The notes under the pieces are model-generated. The model ran no database searches, was not told the DNA's origin, and saw nothing but the letters and a program-made list of their open reading frames with translations. From positions 140,699,917 through 140,763,916 of the forward strand of contig NC_088171.1 of assembly GCF_028769735.1 (NCBI RefSeq): a stretch of DNA of 64,000 nucleotides, in the 5' to 3' direction. Shown here in pieces: positions 23,625-36,790 of this stretch (the stretch's first letter is position 1; each line of letters starts with the position of its first letter). The DNA is from Zonotrichia leucophrys gambelii. Lineage: Eukaryota > Chordata > Aves > Passeriformes > Passerellidae. A program made the position numbers and the translations under genes.

Positions 23625-26600
23625 TCCTGCAGTCTGAACAGAGCTGTCCCTCAGAGAGCTGGAGAGGAGCAGTAGCAGCCTGGCAGAGCTGGTGGCACTC
23701 TTGAAAACCAGGTACAAATGTCACTACCATGAGCTGCAGAGCCCCACCAGTAACTCTGAATTGAGGCACAGCACTGCAAACACAGGACACCCAGTGGTAA
23801 GGAGCCAGGGGGAGTGAGCACCCCAAGGCCTCTCCAGGAGGCCACGTCCCTGAGGCAGTTTAGGTGAGCCACCTGGGCTGGCTGCTGTGGGAAAGAGCCT
23901 CATTTTGTAGGTTTGGTCACTGGTGCTGGTCAGAGCTGCAGCCTGGCAGCCTCATTCCTCTTTCCAGCAGTTCCTAAGCAGTGCCCCTGCAGCTCTCACC
24001 AAGCTGAGGGTCCTTCCCCATGTGGGTGTGGCTTTTTTGGGTTTTGTGGGGCAGAATCAGGGAGACAAGCACACCCTGTGCCAATGGAATGTGGAAGGCA
24101 GAGTAAGGGATGTGATTTGTAAGTCTTGGGCAGAAGATTTGGTCAGGTGGGGACAATTCCTCCATCTCAGAAAAATTTATGAGATTTTTGGCATTTCTTT
24201 CTCATCCTGTGTCCTAATACAAAGACATTCTGACTACTTGTTTGTTACAAAGGGATAAGCAAAATAGAAGCTTGTGAGAATCCCTATGCTTTGTTTAAAT
24301 GCCTTTGGGATATTTTGTTTTTATCTGTTATTTTTCTAATTATCTTCCATTATAAATTTTGCAAAAATCATTTGCAGCTGGAAACACGGCTTAAAATTTG
24401 ACTGTGGAAAAGACAAACAGATTTTATTTTTAATGAATAAAAAAAATTCAAGTAATTAAAATAACCTAATGGTCTCTTCCCCAAATGATTTTGACAATTT
24501 CTCAATTTTCATTGCAAAAATGCTTTATATAAGAGGTTCTAAGCAGACTGGATACTCTTTTATTATGCCTTATTCCTCTTAGGACCTCCCCATGATGCAG
24601 AAATGATTGTGCCTATTTTCCTGCAGATGTTAAAACACCTATGGAGGTCCTTTGTAAAAGGGAAATGAGCTATCTATGCTTTGTGAGCTGGAAAATATAA
24701 CTGATAACAAGTAATAGAAAATTAGCTCTTAGAAAACACAAATGCCATAAAAAGACCTGCTCCACTTAAGGACAAAAAATTATTTCCTGTTTCAGAATTA
24801 GAGGAACTCAAATTAATGGCAAGCAAAATATAAACATTTGCTACAATTTCTGCCTCTCTAAATGTATTTATTTTAAAATCAAAAGCTAACCAAGGTGTTT
24901 TTGAGATACCACACACAAGAACACCTCAGCAGTCCAAGATTTAGTGAAAGCAAAAAAACCTTCTTTTTTTTCAGGATCTTTTCTGACTAATGTCCTGTAT
25001 AATAAATCTAATCTCAAATTTTATTAAGTAGAGAATTTATTTAAAAGACAACTGCACATGTATATGTTCAGTAGGATCAACACCACTTCTGGCCATTTTA
25101 CGTGCTCAGGGCTGCAGCTCCAGCATGTGGTGAAAAACTCAACCCTTCAGTGTTCTGCTACTACAAAAAATAGGCAATGCTGCCCAGGTACTGGGGCAGA
25201 GCTGGCAAAATTCAGAGTACTCACAACCAGGGCAAGACCTTTGAAGGAATTCAGCTACCTGAAGCTCTTACTGGGAGAACCTGGACATAATTACAAACAA
25301 ACAGAATGAGCTGGGTAAGTCCAGATTCTCAGAAATTTATTGAACTTCCTAAATGTCAGGCAGCTGCCAGTGGGTGGGCAAAGCTCGGCTCCTGTGAGGC
25401 TTTGCTTGCTCCTGGTTGTGCTGGAGAGCCACAGTGCTGGCTGCCAGCCTGTCTGCTCCTGTCTCGTGGTCTTCAGGCAAAGTGTGAGGCTGCAGGGAGT
25501 CTCTCTGCCTTGGCCAGGGAACCACCTGAGGACAGCCTGGGTATTTCAGTCATTTGTGATCATTTCTTCATTCCCAGGGAAATTGTTTTGGAAAACTCAC
25601 TCATGATCCTAAAAGTTGAGGTATGCTGAAAATCCTGGCCACAGGGAAGAAGAAAGCCTATGTTTCTATTCACTGCTTGTTTTGAAAGGACTCAGTCCAA
25701 AACACAGAGAAAACCTGAGTGATTCCCATTGACTTAGCAGGCTTTGAGTGAAACCCAAAGTGCTTAGCACTAAACTCCTCAGAAGCATGAGCTAGTGAAA
25801 CTGGTGAAAAGTTCTCAGGCTCCTTTTTCCACAGCTACCCACATCCAACTGTTTCTTTGCTCCTTCAATCCTTCTGCTCTTCCTCTGCATCCTGCATGGC
25901 AGGGGCAGGTGAGAGTCAGACCATTCCTTTCTGATCCTTGCAGATTGATCTGCTTCTTTCCTGCTCCACTTCCACACTGAGAGATTCCCAGACTGAGATT
26001 TAAACACTCCCCTGGGAGCCTTCCCAAGAGACATGATACTGGTTTTTAGCAGGATCCTTCTCTGATACTCTTTTCCAGGCTCATCCTGTCTCCATAGCAG
26101 CTCTGTGTAACAACTGAGATGCATTACATTATTTTTTCCATTCTTCTGGCACTTGAGTGTAAATGTAGCTGCCAGCAGGTAAATTTAAAATGTACAATAA
26201 TCAGGCCTTCACACAGCTGGTAGCCAGCCTGCATAGTTTGCTACCACAGGAGGCCACAGAATAGAAGAAATAAAGTCTGAAAAGGATTGAAATTGGAGTT
26301 GCTTGTGGGAACCTCATCTCACTTTTCACATGGGGTTTGGTGGGCAGAGGAAAAGATCCAAAGACTTCAGCTCTCACTCTGCAAGGGACTCAGCTGTGGT
26401 GTTGTTATGCATTTCCTAACAAGAATTTTGTTCAAAATGATTCTTAGCTTCAAAGATTGGATTTGTGCAAACTACTCCCATCAGGTGAGGGGCTTTATCT
26501 GCCTTAAGCCTTTGAATGGGGCGAATTTTGAGTACAAAAAGCTGGTGGCAGCTTTTTGTGTTAAAAAAATATGGTTTATGTTCGTTATTTCTTTTAAAGA

Positions 26601-28334
26601 GTGTCTGGGAATGCAAAGAGGCAATATTCTCCACTATTCTCCCTCACCTTGGTGATCTCCAAGTGCTGGTCTATGACTTTGTGATGCTCCAGGCACTGGA
26701 CTCAAAGCTCCTGCTCTGAACAAAGGGGGACTAGCTGATGCCAATGAAAACATTCATTTGATCCCTCTTGCCATTTCAAAGCTTCATGAAGAGCTTTTTT
26801 CTTCCCATTCATTCAAGTCCCTCAGCACAGGGGTGTATGATCATTTGAGCTGAGTGGTTTACTGCCAGAAGAGAAAACAACACGGGCATGAAAACCCAGC
26901 CTGAAACAGATGTCTGTGCAGGGAAAACCTCCTTCCACCTCCTCCCTGTAGAAATGGGGTCTTCTCCTTATCTGAGCAAAACCCCAAAAAGGAGGTCGGA
27001 TCATTTTTACATATATTTTCCTTGGAAAACTCTTTTTCTTCCCAGGCACCTATTTATGCCTGACACTATTAATAATTTTCATAATTTCAGGAAGCTCTTG
27101 AAATCAAGGAGTGCAAAGAAACTTTCCCTGGGAATGTTTTACTGCCTTCTCAGAAGTGGCTGAACTTGCACTTACTGCAAGTGATAATTTGGTATAAGGT
27201 TTCTTTTCTCAGCTTGAAATACAATAGGAGCTCCTCCCACTCCCACAGAAATACATGTACCAGCACTTAACAGACTATCCTCAAAGACCTGGATTCCCTC
27301 ACCCACCACATGTTCTCTGCCTCCTTCCCTCTGTTTCCATCCACATCTGGTCAGACAGTCTTGCTGTGAGAAATGATGGTGCCATATACAAGAATATTAT
27401 CACATTACTACTTACAACTGTGTCTATCTATCCCTTTCTGTGTGACTTTTTTCCCTGCCTCTCTCTTTCTGTATATTTCTACTGTATCAGACAATCTTTG
27501 AAAAGAACCAGAACTCCCTGCAACACTCCCAAACATATTTTAAAATAAAAGAAATTTCCTCAAGAAATGTTTCTTGAAAAAAAATCCTTGATTTTTTCCT
27601 GTCATAGATTGTCATGACAAACCCATTGTTTTCACCAGTGGTTCCCTTCCTGGTGCTACAGACAAGTTCTAGTCAGCATTTGCTACCAGTTGTAACATGG
27701 GAATGCAAAACACAAACACTAACCCCTTCCAAAGGAGCAAACACCTCTGCCTTGGATGGTGATGGATGGCTGGAAGCTAGATCTGCTTTCAGGGCCTGTC
27801 TCTGTGTGTCTCAGACTTCAGAGGGATTTTTTGACAAGGTGGTAAGCCTGTGGGTGGGAAGTAGGCTGAATGTCTGTGCAAGTCAGTGCATCTTGGCATC
27901 ACAATGACTTTGCAAGGACAGCGTGGCAGAGACTTTCAACCTCTCCATGCTCATGAGGTCAGGCCCAAATTCATTGCACCTACTGTGAATTGTGAGGTCT
28001 TGTCCTTTAAATGGTGACCTTCACCATCCTTCTTCAGTACCTGGTGAGGTGGCCTGGCTGGGAAATTAAGAACTCCCTCAGGGTGACTTTGAGTCCAGCA
28101 ATGCCTGTGTTTCACTGCCTGGTGAGGAGCCTAAGGTGCCTGGATTTGCAGCTGTTTCAGTCAGGTAGGAAGAACTACATAGTCTTGGGGCACTATAATA
28201 TTTCCCTACCTGTCAAGTGGCTGTGAACTTAAGTGTATTACAGGATTTAAAACATTCAGCTGTTGCTTTGTTAGGGGTCTTACAAGACATATTGGACATG
28301 ATCTGTATGTACCACAACAGAGGAAAGCTAATCA
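23625..28334. other. Unique noncoding DNA, no gene seen
   Basis: No supported gene over about 4.7 kb. GC-richer pockets at 23640-24100 and 25330-25560 hold overlapping frames of up to about 111 codons without domains. A donor-like 'ctgg|gtaagt' lies at 25315/25316, but no convincing exon could be paired with it. Confidence 0.55.
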
Positions 28335-28355
28335 ATATATATATATATATATATA
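28335..28355. repeat. (AT)n microsatellite, 21 bp
   Basis: Uninterrupted alternating AT run. Confidence 0.95.
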
Positions 28356-29168
28356 CAAGGTATGATATTTTATTATTTATCAAAATTACCATAATTGGTC
28401 CTGTCCTTTAATACCTGTCATTATATCTAGATTTTAAAAGGAGTTACTTTTTCATAGCCAAAAGAGAAGTAATGAAATTCTGCAGAGAAACATCTATTCA
28501 GTAGAAGATTCTGTCACGTTAATGACCTACATTTTGGAATTAGTAATGATTTTTGCAGAGTTGAGTAGCCCACCAGGGACATTTCTATAAAGGCTATCTC
28601 TTAAGAAAACAGGGTGTGTCACATTTAGAGATGTTTCCTCATGAAAATTTAAGTTAGAGATAGATTTTTCCTTTGAGACAGAGCTGGAATTAGACACATT
28701 ATTTATCTAGACCACAAAACTCCAGAACACTTCCATCTTTTCACGTCCAGGATAGATTACTGACAAACAGGAAAAGATGGGGACACACACTTTTATTCTT
28801 GCTCCGAATTTTCTGCTTTATGCTTTATGCAATGATTCCTTTGCCACATTTGGGCAATCAGGGGACAAAATGCCAGAGAGCTCCAGCAGAATCAAAGAAA
28901 TGTGATCACAGCCTGAGTAGTGAGCTGAAAGACTCAGCCTATGAAGAATTTGCTAAAAATACTCTCAGCCATCAGCAATTTCATTGAGAGATGCAGTTTT
29001 AGGGTTCCTGAAATTATTCATTAATTTAAGCAAGACAACATAGGGAAAAATGTAGTTTTCTAATAGTATTTTCTGAGTGAAATGCTGCATCTTTCAGCTC
29101 TTTTATAGCAATCTTGGAAAGCTCAAAGAAAAATATTTGTGTTTCAGTACATAGATTATAACTCAATT
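28356..29168. other. Unique noncoding DNA, no gene seen
   Basis: AT-rich sequence with only short frames; no repeat family recognised. Confidence 0.55.
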
Positions 29169-29183
29169 AAAAAAAAAAAAAAA
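29169..29183. repeat. A15 homopolymer
   Basis: Fifteen consecutive A. It lies 60 bp from the antisense CR1 tail but is not continuous with it; CR1 elements do not end in poly-A, so it is probably unrelated. Confidence 0.9.
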
Positions 29184-29242
29184 GAGCAAGGAAGAGCAGA
29201 GCACTGCCTAATGCCTTGCAAGGAGCCTGTTTGAATTCAGAG

Positions 29243-29378
29243 TCACAGAATGCTTTGGGTGGGAAGGGACCTTAAAGGTCATCTAGTTCCAAACCCCCAG
29301 CCATGGTCAGGGACACCTTCCACTAGACTGGGTTGTTCAGAGCCCCATCCAGCCTGGCCTTGAACATCTCTAGGGGTG
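29243..29378 (-). mobile_element. CR1 LINE 3' tail, antisense
   Basis: Begins 'tcacagaatgctttgggtgg', the complement of a CR1 terminus. It proceeds through 'gggaccttaaaggtcatcta', 'gtcagggacaccttccacta' and 'catccagcctggccttgaac', in the canonical order of the CR1 3' region. About 136 bp are present, 5'-truncated, and no ORF2 block remains. Confidence 0.92.
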
Positions 29379-29630
29379 TTGCAGCTCAGGACATTTAATG
29401 CTTGTGGTTGCAAATGTGTGACCCCACATTCACTCAGAGCTTTGAATTTTGCACAAGTCCTTTCCCATAACATGTCATATACCAAGGACTCCAGAAGGCA
29501 TGAAATGTAGAACACAATAAATTCCCATTGTTGACACAATTGTCTTTCTCAAATTAAATAGACATTTGTTGACAAGCCTGCCACAAACAATATTCAACAA
29601 CTGCAACTCCTATTATTAAAGTTAGGAATA

Positions 29631-29735
29631 TGTCTAGCTAACAACAATTGCATCTGCTAAGATGAGAAAGCCTGTCTAGCTGACATCAATTGATTTTATT
29701 TAGGCAAGGAAGCCTGTCTAGCTAACATGTCCTAA
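29631..29735. repeat. Degenerate three-copy repeat, 41-42 bp
   Basis: The core gtctagct(a/g)aca starts at 29632, 29674 and 29715. Partly conserved flanks include 'aagcct' before the second and third copies and 'caattg' after the first two. Divergence between copies suggests an old duplication. Confidence 0.7.
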
Positions 29736-32700
29736 GGCAATAAACCAGGAAATGTGTTATTTCATAAAGTTTTTTTAAATGCCTCTGCACTGCTGAGCAG
29801 CTATTTATGACTAAAAGCATGAGGACATTACCTCTCTAATGAATTTCACTTGGCAAATTACTTTAAGTGATGCTACTTTCAAGTTCACAGCATCATCATT
29901 GAACCTCCAAGAGAAACAATAAAAGAGGCATTGATAATTTTGCCATGTAAGGGTGAAATGTATTTGTGATACTGGACTGGTTTCCATTTGTTATATTGGA
30001 AGCAGATCAGGATCCCTTTGCCTTGAGAACACCGGCTAGAATTCTCACTCAGGCACCCACATTGTCCCAACTAGATGATGCACATGGTCCCACTGATAGC
30101 TCATTGGAGGAGGTGGTAGAAGGTCCTTTTCTCTGTCCTTTTGCGTCTTTTGGTCTATGGTGGGACACATGTGCAATGACATGGGCTGATACTACTTGCC
30201 TTTGCTCCTCTCTTAACCCTTATATAGCTGTAATCAGGGCAGGGAGTTTCCCTTCACTTTTTGAAGCAAATGAAGTAATTGCTCTTTCTCCTTGGCCCCT
30301 TTCAAGAAAAATAACATCCTCTTTGTCCTCTGGAGTCTCTATCCAGGATTATTAAAATAATAACAATAAAAGTTTCAGAAATATCCTACAGCCATCTCAG
30401 ACCTTGGAAATCAATGATTGTAGTGGTCATACCTTGCTTTATCAACTGCAAAATATCCAACTTTTATGAATATAGGAATAATAAGAAATCCTATTTTTGT
30501 GCCTAGGAAAATAAGATGGTGTTGTATACAATGTGGTGTTATCCTTTCTTTTCTCCAATTTTTATACTTTCTTTCTTTTACTGAAGTACTCTTTGTTGAG
30601 GATAGTCTCTGGTTCAACTTGTTCTTCCAGTTAACTTATCTTGGAACAGTGTTCTCAGTTTATTGCCCCTCAATTCTCATGTCTATTGCAAAATGCTTGT
30701 AAAATAAGATTAGTAAAGGAAGAGAAACAGTGAATTCCAGATGTTATACTACTTTTTGTCTTTGTTCTCAGCCCCCTTAATGTCCTTGATGGTTTTCTTT
30801 ACTTCTGGGTGAAAACCAGAAATGGCACACCCAGGACCTTTGTACCATCAAACACATCCCTCAGGCTGGCCTGTGCAACAAACAGCGCTTAAGCCCAAGT
30901 ACCTGGGATATGTGCAAGCAGAGGTCAGTGAATCTTTCCACAAGTCTTTCCTCTGTGGCAGAGACATGATATACTTAATCCCCTCAGCAGGTTTCTGAGA
31001 CTCTGTGGTACGCCCTCCATTACCTGTGCAAGGCCTGCTCCATTCCTATTATCCCTATAGGACTGTACTTTGCAAGTGGTGTTTTTGGCAAAGTGTCTGG
31101 CTGAGGGAATTGTCAGGAATATCTGGAAAAATACATGTTTTAAGTAAAAAAAGAGCAAGCAGGAAAGGCAGAAAAATTGGGGATAGAATAATAGCAGAAA
31201 ACACAAGGTTTAGGGACTATTGATAATTCTTGTTTCTGGCTACAGACTGTTAAAATCAGAGAAGCCTGGCCCAAACTTGTATCCTACAAATAAACCAGAA
31301 AGAAAAAGGCACAAGAGAACCCACCATTTTCCATAGGTCAGGCATTCCCACTTTAGTTCTCAGGAGAGAAAGCAGGGAAGAACCCCTGCAGCCTGTGTCA
31401 CTCAGAACTACCCCTCCTCCAAAATGCTCCTCTGCTTCTCCCTGATCCCTGGAGCTGAGTCCTTATTTAAATCCATCAGCTGGTACTCAATCTTTGGCTG
31501 ATTCCCAGCTCCTGTGTGCTGTTGTCACAGGCCAGCTGCTTCCCAAGCCTTTTTGGGGACCATGTGTGGTTGTATTTAGCAGGGGGGTACTGGAATTCCA
31601 GTCAGGCTTGCAGAGAGCTCAGTGGGAATCAGTCTCAACTCCTGGTGCATAGGAAAACTAAGCAACTAGACGGTTGCTTCAAGGTCACTGGGCTGGTGTT
31701 CTAAAAGGAACAAGGTCAGGAGTGAAAAAGGAGGAGAGAAAGCAATAAATATTTTTGCCTGGTGTTGATGTCGGGCTCACCAGCCTATTCTTGTCACACC
31801 ACTCCCTTTTTTCCGTGCAGACACAATATTAGCTGTCTTCCCTGGTATTTCCCTGGTATTCCAAAGTGTGTTAAAAATGAACATTTGCATGGCAGAGACC
31901 ACTTAGTCAGTTCTTATGGAACCCTGGGGTGATTCTTATTTCAGCTTCTGTTTTAAAATATTTATCTCTAGAAAATGCTGCCTAATGTGTCTTCAGCTAC
32001 TAATGGCCTGGAAAATCTGTCATCTCTTTCCTCATCTCGTGCTTTCTAGGTACAGCACAGATATTTACTAAGCACAGCTTGACTGCAGCAGTATTGATAA
32101 AGTTACCATCTTTGTGTGGTAATAGGCTTATGTTGTCTTAGGGATTTGTTTTATTACCAACACATTAAACATACTTATTGTCCCTAATCCTACCAAGCAT
32201 AGATTTCTCTATAATAGCCTTTCCTCTTTCTTAGCTTTGTTTAGGAGTGTCTCTACAAGTGTCTTAATTATAATTTCCATTTCACTTGCTTTAAATTGCT
32301 TTATAACATCTATGGCAAATTCCCTACAGATTTTGACTAATTTTTGACTGGCTACATTTTCCTTCCCCCACCCACTCCTCTCAGTTTCATCTCTTTAGCC
32401 TTTATAAATCTATATCATATATATTGTGAATATTTTGTGACTGTTTTTTGAACTTGTTATACTCTCCTTGGTAAATGCTGGTCCCACAGCAAACATTAGC
32501 TCTTGATCCATGGTAAGACTTTATCTATTATCATGAGAAATAGATCTGAGAGTTTGTTATAAATAATTAACAACAAAATATTAATTGAACATGTAAACCA
32601 CCATCTGTTGTTTTGTTTATTTACTTTAGAAGACATTATTGCCCACAAAGGGATAAATTTGCCTTTGGGTATATGGAGCGAAGAGCCAGAGTTAATCCAT

Positions 32701-35019
32701 CAAATCTGTTATTCACAAGTGAATTTTAAAGGTGTCATTGAGAATCACAGCTGAGAGGGACAGAGGCCCTTTCCTGCAGTGCTTTTGCTGAGCTCTTGGT
32801 ACTAAAGCAATTACAAGTTGGGCTCCTAGCCCAGACCTACATGTATGGGAGCTGCAGACAGCCCAGGTGACCTTACTGTGAGCCAAAGAGCTGCTGCAGG
32901 ACTGTGGAATATTTAATGTGGAAACACAACTCAAATGGTTTTGCAACAACAACACAGCTACTGGTTGGGAATTTCCTCTCTGTACAAGTGTGGTGTTTTA
33001 TTTTCTCCCATGTTTGCAGCCTTAAGATGCTTTTGCCATTAAGCCTTCTGCTTTCAAGATTACAGTAGCAGTGATAGATAGAGGCAGTTTCAGGCCTGCA
33101 AAAAGACTGCTAAGCCTACTTCAGGGACTAATGCAGATAAATGGCATCCTTTCTGGGCAGACTTTATGGTCCAAAACCAGACACACAGGACATTCCCAGG
33201 TCACTCACATTTTATTGCTTCATCTGAGATAATTCACATGATCTGTCTCTTTTATTCATCCTCCCATCCTAGAAACCACCTGTGTTCTCCATCTTCTGTT
33301 TCAAAGGCATTTACAATACTGCTAGGAGTAAGGTTAATTGAGAAAAAAGCCAGATAAGGGACAGATGTTTATTTAATTGAAAATAAAAAGGTTGCCTGTT
33401 TCTAAGTTATAAATCAGTGAATGCACAGCCTTAAGCACATAATTCTGGTCCACCTACTCAGTGGTTGTAACAATAACTTAGCATTTCCATAGCCCTTCTG
33501 ATTGCTTCATTTTCATGCTGAGTAAGCTCCTCAAGTTGTTTCATAAACAGAGGTGTGAGATACACAATATTAAATTGCCCAAGCCCAAGGAGGCAGCGTT
33601 GTCCACAATAAATCTGCTTTGCACTTGGGCACCAGGCTTCCTCCAGCATACAATATAGTTGGCTGTCACCAGAAGCCAGTTAAAGTTCGTTCCCTTGCCC
33701 TGACTTGTTCTGAGGGTCCCTGTGGGGGCAAGTCTGTCAGTGTTACCGCCTCTCACATCCAGGCTTTTGGTGCTGGATGGCTCCAGGTGATGCTGTTGGG
33801 CTGGATGCCTGTGAGATATCCCAGGAGGTGCCAAAATGCAACAGAGAGGGATATGGGCTTGAGGGTGGAGGTGGGAGTGGCCAACATAGAATTCAGGGAA
33901 TATTGGATTTGAGAGGTAAGTTTTGCAGGAGAAAGAAGCCTGAAAGAGGAAAAGGGTATTGTAAGAGGAGGAAATGTAAGATTGAAGTACTGGGTATGGG
34001 AGGAGACTGGGATTATGCTGGATGTCCTGTGATGGAAGGCAAGTAGGAGCTATAAGGTGTGAGAAGTGCAAGGGTGTCAGTCCATGGAAGATTATCTGCT
34101 CCTCACACATCTGAACTCAATTAAGTGTGTGGGCTGACCACTTTCTCACAGTGGCTGCAACATCAACCCAGCAGCTGCTGAGACAAAGCTGCTGCCTGTG
34201 GCAGCACTGGCCATGGAGGTTTTGGCTCCCAGCACTGGCAGAACAGTCACTCCCATGCACACATCTGTGGCAAGTGCTTTAATTCCTCACAGCCCTCAAT
34301 ATCCTGCCTGCAACACCTTTCCAGAGGTGCTTATGAGACAAGGGTCACAGGGCTGCAGAAACACAGCCATGGAGTGTAGGGCAGGAGAGGTAACTATGGG
34401 AACTTTATAACCAAGGAAGATTTTTTTTTTTCTGTAGCAAAGCAGTATATTCATCCCAATAACTTGGAGAGAATCCAAATGTATTTTCAGACATTCTGGT
34501 ATAACTGTGGGCAAACAATGTAGCATTTCTTGTCCAAGTTTAGCAAAGAACATAAGCCAGGATTGTTACTAAGCATATAGCAATGGGAAAAACATAAAAT
34601 ACTACACATGTACTTCCAGACATATAAAGAAAAGTATTTTTATGAGAAGTTGTCATAACTATTTTCTGTGGATGCAGAACATCTAGGAAAGACTCTATCT
34701 GGACTTTCTGTGACTGGAAACAAGCTTCAGTCCAAGGCAGAAACTTTCATTGATTCTTCTCAGCTTAATGCCAAAATGTCCAGTTCATATCAGCTCTTTC
34801 AGTATGCCTTGGCTGTGTTTTTGCTGCTTGACAAAAAGTGGACTCCTTCATCACTGAGTAGCTCCTGTTCTGCAGAAGGATGGTGCCCTTCAAACTGTGG
34901 TTTAAATTCTATAAAACTCAACCCAGGAAGAGTGATGAACAAAGAGCACTGACAAAGCTGGCAGAAATCAATCTCCACAGTAAGTGAAATATTAAATTAA
35001 ATATTTATGTTAAATGTAA
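29736..35019. other. Unique noncoding DNA, no gene seen
   Basis: No supported gene over 5.3 kb. The two longest frames are 129 codons at 29966-30355 (plus) and 189 codons at 33541-34110 (minus). The latter overlaps two plus-strand frames of 97 and 89 codons, which argues that stop-codon depletion is compositional. A donor-like 'agag|gtaagt' lies at 33915/33916. Confidence 0.5.
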
Positions 35020-35135
35020 AAAAGCAAACAAAACCAATGAAAAAAAACCAACCCCCAAAAATCCCTAAACCCCACCAAAAAAAAAAAAAACTCACAAGAA
35101 AAAATTTTAAAACTAAAAAAAACCACCACCAAATC
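35020..35135. repeat. A- and A/C-rich low-complexity tract
   Basis: Runs of A interspersed with CC and CAA blocks, including an A14 run, with almost no G or T across about 115 bp. The strong strand asymmetry mirrors the T/G-rich tract near 60.9 kb. Confidence 0.85.
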
Positions 35136-36764
35136 TATTTTTTTTTCCTAACAAGTCAGTTTGCTGACATTTATCAGGTTTGTTAAAACCTGATAAGCTG
35201 CCTCTTCCTTTCACTTCAAACCACCTCCAAAGCAAGCTTTTCCTTGAGTGTATATATTTCTGCCTCCTGGTAATGACTTGGGAACCAGTGAAATGTGGCC
35301 ACTGCTACCAATTCACTGATGCCTTGTTTGGGGAACAAAAGAGGCATCTCCATTGCTGGTAAAGTGGCACCTGCTTTCTGTGAATAGGCAGAGCCTCTTA
35401 GCCAGCTTAGACCAGTATAATTAAGGCAATGCAAGCTCTTATCTCTGGCTTTACATAGATAGAAGAGTAATTCCAATGTAATTTATCATTGTAAATTCAG
35501 ATGAGCAAGCTTTACATGAAAAAGGTTTCTCTTTATATGTTCATTTTTTTCTATATTGGTTGAGGGGGTTTTATGTGGGTTGTTTTTCTTATTTAACCCT
35601 TTTGGCTAAAAAGAAAAGTACCTTCATCAATTCCAGTTGCTGCATTTTTATTAAAAATTGCAAAAAAATGGTGTGCAAAAGTCTTTCCAGTCTCTGCTCA
35701 TAACCTGATTTTATCTTGATTAAATTTTGTCTTGGAGTCCAGACCCTGTATTATCCATTATTACAGCAACTAGCACAGCATATCAAACATGGATTTCAAA
35801 CCTCATGATAACACATATTTTAGATTAAAATAATGGGATCCATGGCTTACACTCACTCAATGACTGCTTTCCACTGTGGAGATTATGATTGTTTCACCTT
35901 TGCTGTTCTGCCTGGGCACTTGAGGCTTCACATAACCCTGCTTTGAAGTGCTTCTTCCAAGTTCAGAATTTACTGTTTGAAATGTCTGATGTAATGCTAT
36001 CTAATCCTTTCCATGGCTTCAGGGAAGACAAGCTTTCAGTTTGGTGAAAAATGTATTTCTGTAAGGTTATTAGAATAAAATGAAATAAAAACCAGTTGTG
36101 GAGTGATCATCACAGGGCAGCTTGATATGGGTTTCTTTCTGACTGGAGCAGAGGCCAGCTCCTGCCCTGCTCAAAGCAATAGCAGGGCTGCTGTCAGCCT
36201 CCATAAGCTCCAGATCAAACCACAGCTTCCATTCAGGACGTTTTTTTATTTGCTTTTAATAAGGTTGATATTCAGGAAAAGGTCAAATGTAAAACATAGG
36301 ACCTGTTTTATAGGATACTTGAATCCCTCTTTTTTTAAGTGGCCATATAGGTTAGAAGCCACACGTGGAAGACCTGAATAATCTTACACATGGTAGCAAT
36401 CACTGCCCTGCATTATGCACTCCCTTCCTAATATCATATATGAGCAGATGGGGTCTTTCCTCCAAGGGTGATCTTTATTCATGTTCTTGAATTGAAGTTA
36501 TCAGTATGATCTTAAACCACTTTTATTAGAGTCTGTTTTTAATCAAGAGGGGAGGGGGATTTGCAGTGAAGAAAAAAACACTGGTGGGTAAAATGAACCA
36601 CCACAGAGACAAAAATAAACAGAGGAATTTCCTCAATGCCCTATTTCATCTTCCTTTTTCCTTTTTATTAAATAAAACATACCAAATAATTTAACATAAT
36701 ATTGTTTTTATAAGCACTATCATTAAAGTAGCTGCTTATTTTGAACTAAAAAACAGTGTCTTTA
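35136..36764. other. Unique noncoding DNA, no gene seen
   Basis: AT-rich single-copy-looking sequence with frames under 95 codons and no recognisable element. Confidence 0.55.
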
Positions 36765-36790
36765 TCTTTCTTTCTTTCTTTCTTTCTTTT
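36765..36790. repeat. (CTTT)n microsatellite
   Basis: About six CTTT units, embedded in a longer T/C-rich stretch that runs to about 36825. Confidence 0.9.

Noticed and set aside
29966..30355. 129-codon plus-strand open frame
   Set aside because: Inspected for domains and splice borders; nothing recognisable, and length is within chance expectation.
33541..34110. 189-codon minus-strand open frame, the longest in the window
   Set aside because: No recognisable domain, competing open frames on the other strand, and no promoter or splice context; length is compatible with chance in 128 kb of two-strand sequence.
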